Source: Cyprinodon diabolis (Eukaryota; Chordata; Actinopteri; Cyprinodontiformes; Cyprinodontidae). From it: 64,000 nucleotides of DNA. The position numbers were made by a program, and so were the translations under genes. Below the pieces are notes generated by a model. It saw nothing but the letters and a program-made list of their open reading frames with translations. It made no database searches and was not told the origin of the DNA. Shown in pieces: positions 26,525-40,100 of the stretch; the first letter of the stretch is position 1; each line of letters starts with the position of its first letter. The stretch is from contig CM060069.1 in assembly GCA_030533445.1 (NCBI GenBank), forward strand, positions 4,818,716 to 4,882,715, given 5' to 3'.

Positions 26525-29500
26525 TTTAAAAAAGGCTTTGGTTTAGAAAGTGCTCTAGTTTCTAAAGGGCTCTGGTTTATAAAGGGCTTTTGTTTGTAAA
26601 TGGCTCTGTTTTATAAAGAGCTCTGGTTTATAACAGGCTCTGGTTTATTAAGGGCTTTGGTTTATAAAGAGCTCTGCTTTATATTGGGCTCTGGTTTTTT
26701 AAAGGGCTTTGGTTTATAACGGGCTCTGGTTTATGCCGGGCTTTGGTTTATAAAGGGCTCTGGTTTATAAAGGGCTCTGGTTTCTAAAGGGCTTTGGTTT
26801 ATAAATTGCTCTGGTTTATAACGGGCTCTGGTTCATAACGGGCTTTGGCTTATAAAAGGCTCTGGTTTATTAAGAGATCTGGTTTATAAAGGGCTCTGTT
26901 TTATAACGGGCTCTGGTTCATAAAGGGCTCTGGTTTATAAAGGGCTTTGGTTTATAGCGGGCTTTGGGTTATAAAGTGCTCTGCTTTATTATGAGCTCTG
27001 GTTTATAACAGGCTTTGGTTTATAAAGAGCCCTAATTTATCTAGGGCTCTGTTTTATAACGGGCTCTGGTTTATAACAGGCTCTGGTTTATTAAGAGATC
27101 TGGTTTATAAAGGGCTTTGGTTTATGACCGGCATTGGTTTATAAAAGGCTCTGGTTTATAAAGGGAACTGTTTTATAACAGGCTCTGGTTTATAAAGGGC
27201 TATGTATTATAAAGAGCTCTGGTTTATACCGGGCTTTGGTTTATAAAGGGCTCTGATCTATAAAGGGCTCTGGTTTATAAAGGGCTCTGTTTTATAACGG
27301 GCTCTGGTTTATAACGGGCTTTTGTTTAAAATGGGCTCTGGTTTCTAAAGGGCTCTGGTTTATAAAGGGCTTTGGTTTATAAATGGCTCTGGTTTATAAT
27401 GGGCTCTGGTTTATAAGGGACTCTGATCTATAAATGGCTCTGGTTTATAAAGGGCTCTGGTTTATAAAGGACTTTGGTTTATAAAGGGCTCTGGTTTATA
27501 AAGGGCCCTTGTTTATTAAGAGATCTGGTTTATAAAGGCTCTGGTTTATAATAGGCTCTGGTTTAAAAAGGGATCTGGTTTATAACAGGCTCTGGTTTAT
27601 AAAGGTATATGGTTTATAAAGAGCTCTGATTTATAACAGGCTCTGGTTTATAAAGAGCTTTGGATTATAAAGGGCTCTGGTTTATACCGGGCTTTGGTTT
27701 ATAAAGGGCTCTGATCTATAAAGGGCTCTGGTTTATAAAGGGCTCTGGTTTATAAAGGGCTTTGGTTTATAAAGGGATCTGGTTTATAAAGGGCTCTGTT
27801 TTATAACGGGCTCTGGTTTATAACGGGCTTTTGTCTAAAATGGGCTCTGGTTTATAACAGGCTCTGGTTTATAACCGGCTTTGGTTTATAAAGGGCTCTG
27901 GTTTATAAAGGGCTTTGGTTTATAACGGGCTCTGGTTTATAAAGGGCTCTGATTAATAGCAAGTTCTGGTTTATAAAGAGCTTTGGTTTAAAAACAGCTC
28001 TGCTTCATATTGGGCTCTGGTTTATAAAGGGCTGTGGTTTATAACGGGCTCTGGTTTATAACGGGCTTTTGTTTATAATGGGCTCTGGTTTATAACAGGC
28101 TCTGGTTTTTAACCGGCTTTTGTTTATAAAGGGCTCTGGTTTATACCGGGCTCTTGTTTATAAAGGGCTCTGGTTTAAAAAAGGATCTGATTTATAACTG
28201 GCTCTGGTTTATTTCCGGCTCTGGTTTAAAAAAGGCTTTGGTTTATAAAGTGCTCTAGTTTCTAAAGGGCTCTGGTTTATAAAGGGCTTTGGTTTGTAAA
28301 TGGCTCTGTTTTATAAAGAGCTCTGGTTTATAACAGGCTCTGGTTTATTAAGGGCTTTGGTTTATAAAGAGCTCTGCTTTATATTGGGCTCTGGTTCACA
28401 AAGGGCTATGGATTATAAAGAGCTCTGGTTTATAACGGGCTCTGGTTTATACCGGGCTTTGGTTTATAAAGGGCTCTGGTTTATAAAGGGCTCTGGTTTC
28501 TAAAGGGCTTTGGTTTATAAATTGCTCTGGTTTATAACGGGCTCTGGTTCATAACGGGCTTTGGCTTATAAAAGGCTCTGGTTTATAAAGGGCTCTGGTT
28601 TATTAAGAGATCTGGTTTATAAAGGGCTCTGTTTTATAACGGGCTCTGGTTCATAAAGGGCTCTGGTTTATAAAGGGCTTTGGTTTATAGCGGGCTTTGG
28701 GTTATAAAGTGCTCTGCTTTATTATGAGCTCTGGTTTATAACAGGCTTTGGTTTATAAAGAGCCCTAATTTATCTAGGGCTCTGTTTTATAACGGGCTCT
28801 GGTTTATAACAGGCTCTGGTTTATTAAGAGATCTGGTTTATAAAGGGCTTTGGTTTATGACCGGCATTGGTTTATAAAAGGCTCTGGTTTATAAAGGGAA
28901 CTGTTTTATAACAGGCTCTGGTTTATAAAGGGCTATGTATTATAAAGAGCTCTGGTTTATACCGGGCTTTGGTTTATAAAGGGCTCTGATCTATAAAGGG
29001 CTCTGGTTTATAAAGGGCTCTGTTTTATAACGGGCTCTAGTTTATAACGGGCTTTTGTTTAAAATGGGCTCTGGTTTCTAAAGGGCTCTGGTTTATAAAG
29101 GGCTTTGGTTTATAAATGGCTCTGGTTTATAATGGGCTCTGGTTTATAAGGGACTCTGATCTATAAATGGCTCTGGTTTATAAAGGGCTCTGGTTTATAA
29201 AGGACTTTGGTTTATAAAGGGCTCTGGTTTATAAAGGGCCCTTGTTTATTAAGAGATCTGGTTCATAAAGGCTCTGGTTTATAATAGGCTCTGGTTTAAA
29301 AAGGGATCTGGTTTATAACAGGCTCTGGTTTATAAAGGTATATGGTTTATAAAGAGCTCTGATTTATAACAGGCTCTGGTTTATAAAGAGCTTTGGATTA
29401 TAAAGGGCTCTGGTTTATACCGGGCTTTGGTTTATAAAGGGCTCTGATCTATAAAGGGCTCTGGTTTATGAAGGGCTCTGGTTTATAAAGGGCTTTGGTT

Positions 29501-29985
29501 TATAAAGGGATCTGGTTTATAAAGGGCTCTGTTTTATAACGGGCTCTGGTTTATAACGGGCTTTTGTTTAAAATGGGCTCTGGTTTATAACAGGCTCTGG
29601 TTTATAACCGGCTTTGGTTTATAAAGGGCTCTGGTTTATAAAGGGCTTTGGTTTATAACGGGCTCTGGTTTATAAAGGGCTCTGATTAATAGCAAGTTCT
29701 GGTTTATAAAGAGCTTTGGTTTAAAAACAGCTCTGCTTCATATTGGGCTCTGGTTTATAAAGGGCTGTGGTTTATAACGGGCTCTGGTTTATAACGGGCT
29801 TTTGTTTATAATGGGCTCTGGTTTATAACAGGCTCTGGTTTATAACCGGCTTTTGTTTATAAAGGGCTCTGGTTTATACCGGGCTCTGGTTTATAAAGGG
29901 CTCTGGTTTAAAAAAGGATCTGATTTATAACTGGCTCTGGTTTATTTCCGGCTCTGGTTTAAAAAAGGCTTTGGTTTATAAAGTG
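26525..29985 (+). repeat. Higher-order block of right-hand subfamily, partner of about 31333-34810
   Basis: Anchors are GGTTTTTT at 26693 and 31501 (offset 4808), GATTAATAG at 27951 and 32776 (4825), TTTATTTCCGG at 28208 and 33033 (4825), and GATTAATAG again at 29684 and 34509 (4825). The one-unit change in offset is explained by an extra unit in the second copy near 31680. Inside the block, sub-blocks recur at about 1733 bp (27951 to 29684). Confidence 0.85.
27026..27050 (+). repeat. Hairpin-forming satellite unit pair (representative copy)
   Basis: AGAGCCCTA (27026-27034), a 7-nt spacer ATTTATC and TAGGGCTCT (27042-27050) form a perfect 9-bp inverted repeat across two adjacent units. It arises from a changed unit beginning AATTTATCTAG after a unit ending GAGCCCT. 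Similar pairs recur near 10300, 21115, 26125, 28765, 31855, 33590, 35405, 38070, 43300, 44935 and 49145. Weaker versions with one mismatch lie near 3830, 9170, 20000, 22665, 25010, 30190, 39803 and 50865. Confidence 0.85.
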
Positions 29986-31332
29986 CTCTAGTTTCTAAAG
30001 GGCTCTGGTTTCTAAAGGGCTTTGGTTTATTAAGAGATCTGGTTTATAAAGGGCTCTGTTTTATAACGGGCTCTGGTTCATAAAGGGCTCTGGTTTATAA
30101 AGGGCTTTGGTTTATAGCGGGCTTTGGGTTATAAAGTGCTCTGCTTTATTATGAGCTCTGGTTTATAACAGGCTTTGGTTTATAAAGAGGCCTAATTTAT
30201 CTAGGGCTCGGTTTTATAACAGGCTCTGGTTTATAACAGGCTCTGGTTTATTAAGAGATCTGGTTTAAAAAGGGCTTTGGTTTATGACCGGCATTGGTTT
30301 ATAAAAGGCTCTGGTTTATAAAGGGAACTGGTTTATAACAGGCTCTGGTTTATAAAGGCCTATGTATTATAAAGAGCTCTGGTTTATACCGGGCTTTGGT
30401 TTATAAAGGGCTCTGATCTATAAAGGGCTCTGGTTTATAAAGGGCTCTGGTTTCTAAAGGGCTCTGGTTCATAAAGGGCTTTGGTTTATAAATTGCTCTG
30501 GTTTATAACGGGCTCTGGTTCATAACGGGCTTTGGTTTATAAAACGCTCTGGTTTATAAAGGGCTTTGGTTTTTAACGGGCTCTGGTTTATACAGGGCTT
30601 TGGTTTCTAAAGGGCTCTGGTTTATAGAAGGATCTGGTTTATAACGGCCTCTGGTTTATAACCGGCTCTGGTTTAAAAACGGCTTTGGTTTATAAAAGGA
30701 TCTGGTTTATAATGGGCTCTGGTTTATAACTGGCCCTGGTTTATTAAGAGATCTGGTTCATAAAGGCTCTGGTTTATAACGGGATCTGATTTATAAAGGG
30801 CTCTGGTTTATAAAAGGCTCTGGTTTATAACCGGCTCTGGTTTAAAAACGGCTTCTGTTTATAAAGGGCTCTAGTTTCTAAAGGGCTCTGGTTTATAAAG
30901 GGCTTTGGTTTATAACCGGCTTTGGTTTATAAAGGCTCTGGTTTATAAAGGGCTTTGGTTTATAAAAGGATCTGGTTTATAACGGGCTCTGGTTTATAAC
31001 CGGCTCTGGTTTAAAAACGGCTTTGGTTTATAAAGGGCTCTAGTTTCTAAAGGGCTCTGGTTTATAACAGGCTCTGGTTCACAAAGGGCTATGGATTATA
31101 AAGAGCTCTGGTTTATAACGGGCTCTGGTTTATAAAGGGCTGTGGTTTATAACGGGCTCTGGTTTATAACGGGCTTTTGTTTATAAAGGGCTCTGGTTTA
31201 TAAAGGGCTCTGGTTTATAACCGGCTTTGGTTTATAAAGGGCTCTGGTTTATACCGGGCTCTGGTTTATAAAGGGCTCTGGTTTAAAAAAGGATCTGATT
31301 TATAACTGGCTCTGGTTTATTGCCGGCTCTGG

Positions 31333-34300
31333 TTTAAAAAAGGCTTTGGTTTATAAAGTGCTCTAGTTTCTAAAGGGCTCTGGTTTATAAAGGGCTTTGG
31401 TTTGTAAATGGCTCTGTTTTATAAAGAGCTCTGGTTTATAACAGGCTCTGGTTTATTAAGGGCTTTGGTTTATAAAGAGCTCTGCTTTATATTGGGCTCT
31501 GGTTTTTTAAAGGGCTTTGGTTTATAACGGGCTCTGGTTTATACCGGGCTTTGGTTTATAAAGGGCTCTGGTTTATAAAGGGCTCTGGTTTCTAAAGGGC
31601 TTTGGTTTATAAATTGCTCTGGTTTATAACGGGCTCTGGTTCATAACGGGCTTTGGCTTATAAAAGGCTCTGGTTTATAAAGGGCTCTGGTTTATTAAGA
31701 GATCTGGTTTATAAAGGGCTCTGTTTTATAACGGGCTCTGGTTCATAAAGGGCTCTGGTTTATAAAGGGCTTTGGTTTATAGCGGGCTTTGGGTTATAAA
31801 GTGCTCTGCTTTATTATGAGCTCTGGTTTATAACAGGCTTTGGTTTATAAAGAGCCCTAATTTATCTAGGGCTCTGTTTTATAACGGGCTCTGGTTTATA
31901 ACAGGCTCTGGTTTATTAAGAGATCTGGTTTATAAAGGGCTTTGGTTTATGACCGGCATTGGTTTATAAAAGGCTCTGGTTTATAAAGGGAACTGTTTTA
32001 TAACAGGCTCTGGTTTATAAAGGGCTATGTATTATAAAGAGCTCTGGTTTATACCGGGCTTTGGTTTATAAAGGGCTCTGATCTATAAAGGGCTCTGGTT
32101 TATAAAGGGCTCTGTTTTATAACGGGCTCTGGTTTATAACGGGCTTTTGTTTAAAATGGGCTCTGGTTTCTAAAGGGCTCTGGTTTATAAAGGGCTTTGG
32201 TTTATAAATGGCTCTGGTTTATAATGGGCTCTGGTTTATAAGGGACTCTGATCTATAAATGGCTCTGGTTTATAAAGGGCTCTGGTTTATAAAGGACTTT
32301 GGTTTATAAAGGGCTCTGGTTTATAAAGGGCCCTTGTTTATTAAGAGATCTGGTTCATAAAGGCTCTGGTTTATAATAGGCTCTGGTTTAAAAAGGGATC
32401 TGGTTTATAACAGGCTCTGGTTTATAAAGGTATATGGTTTATAAAGAGCTCTGATTTATAACAGGCTCTGGTTTATAAAGAGCTTTGGATTATAAAGGGC
32501 TCTGGTTTATACCGGGCTTTGGTTTATAAAGGGCTCTGATCTATAAAGGGCTCTGGTTTATAAAGGGCTCTGGTTTATAAAGGGCTTTGGTTTATAAAGG
32601 GATCTGGTTTATAAAGGGCTCTGTTTTATAACGGGCTCTGGTTTATAACGGGCTTTTGTTTAAAATGGGCTCTGGTTTATAACAGGCTCTGGTTTATAAC
32701 CGGCTTTGGTTTATAAAGGGCTCTGGTTTATAAAGGGCTTTGGTTTATAACGGGCTCTGGTTTATAAAGGGCTCTGATTAATAGCAAGTTCTGGTTTATA
32801 AAGAGCTTTGGTTTAAAAACAGCTCTGCTTCATATTGGGCTCTGGTTTATAAAGGGCTGTGGTTTATAACGGGCTCTGGTTTATAACGGGCTTTTGTTTA
32901 TAATGGGCTCTGGTTTATAACAGGCTCTGGTTTTTAACCGGCTTTTGTTTATAAAGGGCTCTGGTTTATACCGGGCTCTTGTTTATAAAGGGCTCTGGTT
33001 TAAAAAAGGATCTGATTTATAACTGGCTCTGGTTTATTTCCGGCTCTGGTTTAAAAAAGGCTTTGGTTTATAAAGTGCTCTAGTTTCTAAAGGACTCTGG
33101 TTTATAAAGGGCTTTGGTTTGTAAATGGCTCTGTTTTATAAAGAGCTCTGGTTTATAACAGGCTCTGGTTTATGAAGGGCTTTGGTTTATAAAGAGCTCT
33201 GCTGTATATTGGGCTCTGGTTCACAAAGGGCTATGGATTATAAAGAGCTCTGGTTTATAACGGGCTCTGGTTTATACCGGGCTTTGGTTTATAAAGGGCT
33301 CTGGTTTATAAAGGGCTCTGGTTTCTAAAGGGCTTTGGTTTATAAATTGCTCTGGTTTATAACGGGCTCTGGTTCATAACGGGCTTTGGCTTATAAAAGG
33401 CTCTGGTTTATAAAGGGCTCTGGTTTATTAAGAGATCTGGTTTATAAAGGGCTCTGTTTTATAACGGGCTCTGGTTCATAAAGGGCTCTGGTTTATAAAG
33501 GGCTTTGGTTTATAGCGGGCTTTGGGTTATAAAGTGCTCTGCTTTATTATGAGCTCTGGTTTATAACAGGCTTTGGTTTATAAAGAGCCCTAATTTATCT
33601 AGGGCTCTGTTTTATAACGGGCTCTGGTTTATAACAGGCTCTGGTTTATTAAGAGATCTGGTTTATAAAGGGCTTTGGTTTATGACCGGCATTGGTTTAT
33701 AAAAGGCTCTGGTTTATAAAGGGAACTGTTTTATAACAGGCTCTGGTTTATAAAGGGCTATGTATTATAAAGAGCTCTGGTTTATACCGGGCTTTGGTTT
33801 ATAAAGGGCTCTGATCTATAAAGGGCTCTGGTTTATAAAGGGCTCTGTTTTATAACGGGCTCTGGTTTATAACGGGCTTTTGTTTAAAATGGGCTCTGGT
33901 TTCTAAAGGGCTCTGGTTTATAAAGGGCTTTGGTTTATAAATGGCTCTGGTTTATAATGGGCTATGGTTTATAAGGGACTCTGATCTATAAATGGCTCTG
34001 GTTTATAAAGGGCTCTGGTTTATAAAGGACTTTGGTTTATAAAGGGCTCTGGTTTATAAAGGGCCCTTGTTTATTAAGAGATCTGGTTCATAAAGGCTCT
34101 GGTTTATAATAGGCTCTGGTTTAAAAAGGGATCTGGTTTATAACAGGCTCTGGTTTATAAAGGTATATGGTTTATAAAGAGCTCTGATTTATAACAGGCT
34201 CTGGTTTATAAAGAGCTTTGGATTATAAAGGGCTCTGGTTTATACCGGGCTTTGGTTTATAAAGGGCTCTGATCTATAAAGGGCTCTGGTTTATAAAGGG

Positions 34301-34810
34301 CTCTGGTTTATAAAGGGCTTTGGTTTATAAAGGGATCTGGTTTATAAAGGGCTCTGTTTTATAACGGGCTCTGGTTTATAACGGGCTTTTGTTTAAAATG
34401 GGCTCTGGTTTATAACAGGCTCTGGTTTATAACCGGCTTTGGTTTATAAAGGGCTCTGGTTTATAAAGGGCTTTGGTTTATAACGGGCTCTGGTTTATAA
34501 AGGGCTCTGATTAATAGCAAGTTCTGGTTTATAAAGAGCTTTGGTTTAAAAACAGCTCTGCTTCATATTGGGCTCTGGTTTATAAAGGGCTGTGGTTTAT
34601 AACGTGCTCTGGTTTATAACGGGCTTTTGTTTATAATGGGCTCTGGTTTATAACAGGCTCTGGTTTATAACCGGCTTTTGTTTATAAAGGGCTCTGGTTT
34701 ATACCGGGCTCTGGTTTATAAAGGGCTCTGGTTTAAAAAAGGATCTGATTTATAACTGGCTCTGGTTTATTTCCGGCTCTGGTTTAAAAAAGGCTTTGGT
34801 TTATAAAGTG
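31333..34810 (+). repeat. Higher-order block, second copy of 26525-29985
   Basis: It has the same variant order as 26525-29985 at an offset of about 4.8 kb, and the internal 1733-bp sub-period is kept (32776 to 34509; 33033 to 34766). Its right part appears again near 43055-46550 at an offset of 9714 (GATTAATAG 34509 and 44223; TTTATTTCCGG 34766 and 44480). Confidence 0.85.
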
Positions 34811-37118
34811 CTCTAGTTTCTAAAGGGCTCTGGTTTATAACAGGCTCTGGTTTATTAAGGGCTTTGGTTTATAAAGAGCTCTGCTTTATATTGGGCTCTG
34901 GTTTATAAAGGGCTTTGGTTTATAACGGGCTCTGGTTTATACCGGGCTTTGGTTTATAAAGGGCTCTAGTTTTTAAAGGGCTCTGGTTTCTAAAGGGCTT
35001 TGGTTTATAAATTGTTCTGGTTTATAACGGACTCTGGTTCATAACGGGCTTTGGCTTATAAAAGGCTCTGGTTTATAAAGGGCTCTGTTTTATAACGGGC
35101 TCTGGTTTATAAAGGGCTCTGGTTTATACCGGGCTTTGGTTTATAAAGGGCTCTAGTTTTTAAAGGGCTCTGGTTTCTAAAGGGCTTTGGTTTATAAATT
35201 GTTCTGGTTTATAACGGACTCTGGTTCATAACGGGCTTTGGCTTATAAAAGGCTCTGGTTTATAAAGGGCTCTGTTTTATAACGGGCTCTGGTTTATAAA
35301 GGGCTCTGGTTTATAAAGGGCTTTGGTTTATAGCGGGCTTTGGGTTATAAAGTGCTCTGCTTTATTATGAGCTCTGGTTTATAACAGGCTTTGGTTTATA
35401 AAGAGCCCTAATTTATCTAGGGCTCGGTTTTAAAACAGGCTCTGGTTTATAACAGGCTCTGGTTTATTAAGAGATCTGGTTTATAAAGGGCTTTGGTTTA
35501 TGACCGGCATTGGTTTATAAAAGGCTCTGGTTTATAAAGGGAACTGGTTTATAACAGGCTCTGGTTTATAAAGGCCTATGTCTTATAAAGAGCTCTGGTT
35601 TATACCGGGCTTTGGTTTATAAAGGGCTCTGATCTATAAAGGGCTCTGGTTTATAAAGGGCTCTGGTTTCTAAAGGGCTCTGGTTCATAAAGGGCTTTGG
35701 TTTATAAATTGCTCTGGTTTATAACGGGCTCTGGTTCATAACGGGCTTTGGTTTATAAAACGCTCTGGTTTATAAAGGGCTTTGGTTTTTAACGGGCTCT
35801 GGTTTATACAGGGCTTTGGTTTCTAAAGGGCTCTGGTTTATAGAAGGATCTGGTTTATAACGGCCTCTGGTTTATAACCGGCTCTGGTTTAAAAACGGCT
35901 TTGGTTTATAAAAGGATCTGGTTTATAATGGGCTCTGGTTTATAACTGGCCCTGGTTTATTAAGAGATCTGGTTCATAAAGGCTCTGGTTTATAACGGGA
36001 TCTGATTTATAAAGGGCTCTGGTTTATAAAAGGCTCTGGTTTATAACCGGCTCTGGTTTAAAAACGGCTTCTGTTTATAAAGGGCTCTAGTTTCTAAAGG
36101 GCTCTGGTTTATAAAGGGCTTTGGTTTATAACCGGCTTTGGTTTATAAAGGCTCTGGTTTATAAAGGGCTTTGGTTTATAACGGGCTCTGGTTTATACCG
36201 GGCTCTGGTTTATAAAGGGCTCTGGTTTATAAAAGGATCTGGTTTATAACGGGCTCTGGTTTATAACCGGCTCTGGTTTAAAAACGGCTTTGGTTTATAA
36301 AGGGCTCTAGTTTCTAAAGGGCTCTGGTTTATAAAGGGCTTTGGTTTGTAAATGGCTCTGGTTTATAAAGAGCTCTGGTTTATAACAGGCTCTGGTTTAT
36401 TAAGGGCTTTGGTTTATAAAGAGCTCTGCTTTATATTGGGCTCTGGTTTATAAAGGGCTTTGGTTTATAACGTTCTCTGGTTTATACCGGGCTTTGGTTT
36501 ATAAAGGGCTCTGGTTTCTAAAGGGCTCTGGTTTATAAAGGGCTCTGGTTTATAAAAGGATCTGGTTTATAACGGGCTCTGTTTTATAACCGGCTCTGGT
36601 TTAAAAACGGCTTTGGTTTATAAAGGGCTCTGGTTTATAAAGGGCTCTGGTTTACAAAGGGCTATGGATTATAAAGAGCTCTGGTTTATAACGGGCTCTG
36701 GTTTATAAAGAGCTTTGGTTTACAACGGGCTCTGGTTTATACCGGGCTTTGGTTTATAAAGGGCTCTGGTTTCTAAAGGGCTCTGGTTTATAACAGGCTC
36801 TGGTTTATAACCGGCTTTGGTTTATAAAGGGCTCTGGTTTATAAAGGACTTTGGTTTATAAAGGGCTCTGGTTTATAAAGGGCCCTTGTTTATTAAGAGA
36901 TCTGGTTCATAAAGGCTCTGGTTTATAATAGGCTCTGGTTTAAAAAGGGATCTGGTTTATAACAGGCTCTGGTTTATAAAGGTATATGGTTTATAAAGAG
37001 CTCTGATTTATAACAGGCTCTGGTTTATAAAGAGCTTTGGATTATAAAGGGCTCTGGTTTATACCGGGCTTTGGTTTATAAAGGGCTCTGATCTATAAAG
37101 GGCTCTGGTTTATAAAGG

Positions 37119-40100
37119 GCTCTGGTTTATAAAGGGCTTTGGTTTATAAAGGGATCTGGTTTATAAAGGGCTCTGTTTTATAACGGGCTCTGGTTTATAA
37201 CGGGCTTTTGTTTAAAATGGGCTCTGGTTTATAACAGGCTCTGGTTTAAAACCGGCTTTGGTTTATAAAGGGCTCTGGTTTATAAAGGGCTTTGGTTTAT
37301 AACGGGCTCTGGTTTATAAAGGGCTCTGATTAATAGCAAGTTCTGGTTTATAAAGAGCTTTGGTTTAAAAACAGCTCTGCTTCATATTGGGCTCTGGTTT
37401 ATAAAGGGCTGTGGTTTATAACGGGCTCTGGTTTATAACGGGCTTTTGTTTATAATGGGCTCTGGTTTATAACAGGCTCTGGTTTATAACCGGCTTTTGT
37501 TTATAAAGGGCTCTGGTTTATACCGGGCTCTGGTTTATAAAGGGCTCTGGTTTAAAAAAGGATCTGATTTATAACTGGCTCTGGTTTATTTCCGGCTCTG
37601 GTTTAAAAAAGGCTTTGGTTTATAAAGTGCTCTAGTTTCTAAAGGGCTCTGGTTTATAACAGGCTCTGGTTTATTAAGGGCTTTGGTTTATAAAGAGCTC
37701 TGCTTTATATTGGGCTCTGGTTTATAAAGGGCTTTGGTTTATAACGGGCTCTGGTTTATACCGGGCTTTGGTTTATAAAGGGCTCTGGTTTTTAAAGGGC
37801 TCTGGTTTCTAAAGGGCTTTGGTTTATAAATTGTTCTGGTTTATAACGGACTCTGGTTCATAACGGGCTTTGGCTTATAAAAGGCTCTGGTTTATAAAGG
37901 GCTCTGGTTTATTAAGAGATCTGGTTTATAAAGGGCTCTGTTTTATAACGGGCTCTGGTTTATAAAGGGCTCTGGTTTATAAAGGGCTTTGGTTTATAGC
38001 GGGCTTTGGGTTATAAAGTGCTCTGCTTTATTATGAGCTCTGGTTTATAACAGGCTTTGGTTTATAAAGAGCCCTAATTTATCTAGGGCTCGGTTTTATA
38101 ACAGGCTCTGGTTTATAACAGGCTCTGGTTTATTAAGAGATCTGGTTTATAAAGGGCTTTGGTTTATGACCGGCATTGGTTTATAAAAGGCTCTGGTTTA
38201 TAAAGGGAACTGGTTTATAACAGGCTCTGGTTTATAAAGGGCTATGTATTATAAAGAGCTCTGGTTTATACCGGGCTTTGGTTTATAAAGGGCTCTGATC
38301 TATAAAGGGCTCTGGTTTATAAAGGGCTCTGGTTTCTAAAGGGCTCTGGTTCATAAAGGGCTTTGGTTTATAAATTGCTCTGGTTTATAACGGGCTCTGG
38401 TTCATAACGGGCTTTGGTTTATAAAACGCTCTGGTTTATAAAGGGCTTTGGTTTTTAACGGGCTCTGATTTATACAGGGCTCTGGTTTCTAAAGGGCTCT
38501 GGTTTATAGAAGGATCTGGTTTATAACGGCCTCTGGTTTATAACCGGCTCTGGTTTAAAAACGGCTTTGGTTTATAAAAGGATCTGGTTTATAATGGGCT
38601 CTGGTTTATAACTGGCCCTGGTTTATTAAGAGATCTGGTTCATAAAGGCTCTGGTTTATAACGGGATCTGATTTATAAAGGGCTCTGGTTTATAAAAGGC
38701 TCTGGTTTATAACGGGCTCTGGTTTATAACCGGCTCTGGTTTAAAAACGGCTTCTGTTTATAAAGGGCTCTAGTTTCTAAAGGGCTCTGGTTTATAAAGG
38801 GCTTTGGTTTATAACCGGCTTTGGTTTATAAAGGCTCTGGTTTATAAAGGGCTTTGGTTTATAACGGGCTCTGGTTTATACCGGGCTCTGGTTTATAAAG
38901 GGCTCTGGTTTATAAAAGGATCTGGTTTATAACGGGCTCTGGTTTATAACCGGCTCTGGTTTAAAAACGGCTTTGGTTTATAAAGGGCTCTAGTTTCTAA
39001 AGGGCTCTGGTTTATAAAGGGCTTTGGTTTGTAAATGGCTCTGGTTTATAAAGAGCTCTGGTTTATAACAGGCTCTGGTTTATTAAGGGCTTTGGTTTAT
39101 AAGGAGCTCTGCTTTATATTGGGCTCTGGTTTATAAAGGGCTTTGGTTTATAACGTTCTCTGGTTTATACCGGGCTTTGGTTTATAAAGGGCTCTGGTTT
39201 CTAAAGGGCTCTGGTTTATAAAGGGCTCTGGTTTATAAAAGGATCTGGTTTATAACGGGCTATGTTTTATAACCGGCTCTGGTTTAAAAACTGCTTTGGT
39301 TTATAAAGGGCTCTGGTTTCTAAAGGGCTCTGGTTTATAAAGGGCTCTGGTTTACAAAGGGCTATGGATTATAAAGAGCTCTGGTTTATAACGGGCTCTG
39401 GTTTATAAAGAGCTTTGGTTTACAACGGGCTCTGGTTTATACCGGGCTTTGGTTTATAAAGGGCTCTGGTTTCTAAAGGGCTCTGGTTTATAAAGGGCTC
39501 TGGTTTTTAAAGGGCTCTGGTTTATAAAGGGCTCTGGTTTATAAAAGGATCTGGTTTATAACGGGCTCTGTTTTATAACCGGCTCTGGTTTAAAAACGGC
39601 TTTGGTTTATAAAGGGCTCTGGTTTCTAAAGGGCTCTGGTTTATAAAGGGCTCTGGTTTACAAAGGGCTATGGATTATAAAGAGCTCTGGTTTATAAAGG
39701 GCTCTGGTTTATAAAGGGCTTTGGTTTATAGCGGGCTTTGGGTTATAAAGTGCTCTGCTTTATTATGAGCTCTGGTTTATAACAGGCTTTGGTTTATTAA
39801 ACGCCCTAATTTATCTAGGGCTTGGTTTTATAACAGGCTCTGGTTTATAACAGGCTCTGGTTTATTAAGAGATCTGGTTTATAAAGGGCTTTGGTTTATG
39901 ACCGGCATTGGTTTATAAAAGGCTCTGGTTTATAAAGGGAACTGGTTTATAACAGGCTCTGGTTTATAAAAGGCTATGTATTATAAAGAGCTCTGGTTTA
40001 TACCGGGCTTTGGTTTATAAAGGGCTCTGATCTATAAAGGGCTCTGGTTTATAAAGGGCTCTGGTTTCTAAAGGGCTCTGGTTCATAAAGGGCTTTGGTT

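Noticed and set aside
28300..28503. A 67-codon open frame within the satellite with a 17-residue periodic peptide
   Set aside because: Because the unit is 17 bp, three units read as 17 codons in every frame. A short run without TAA is expected by chance among thousands of variants; there is no other sign of coding.
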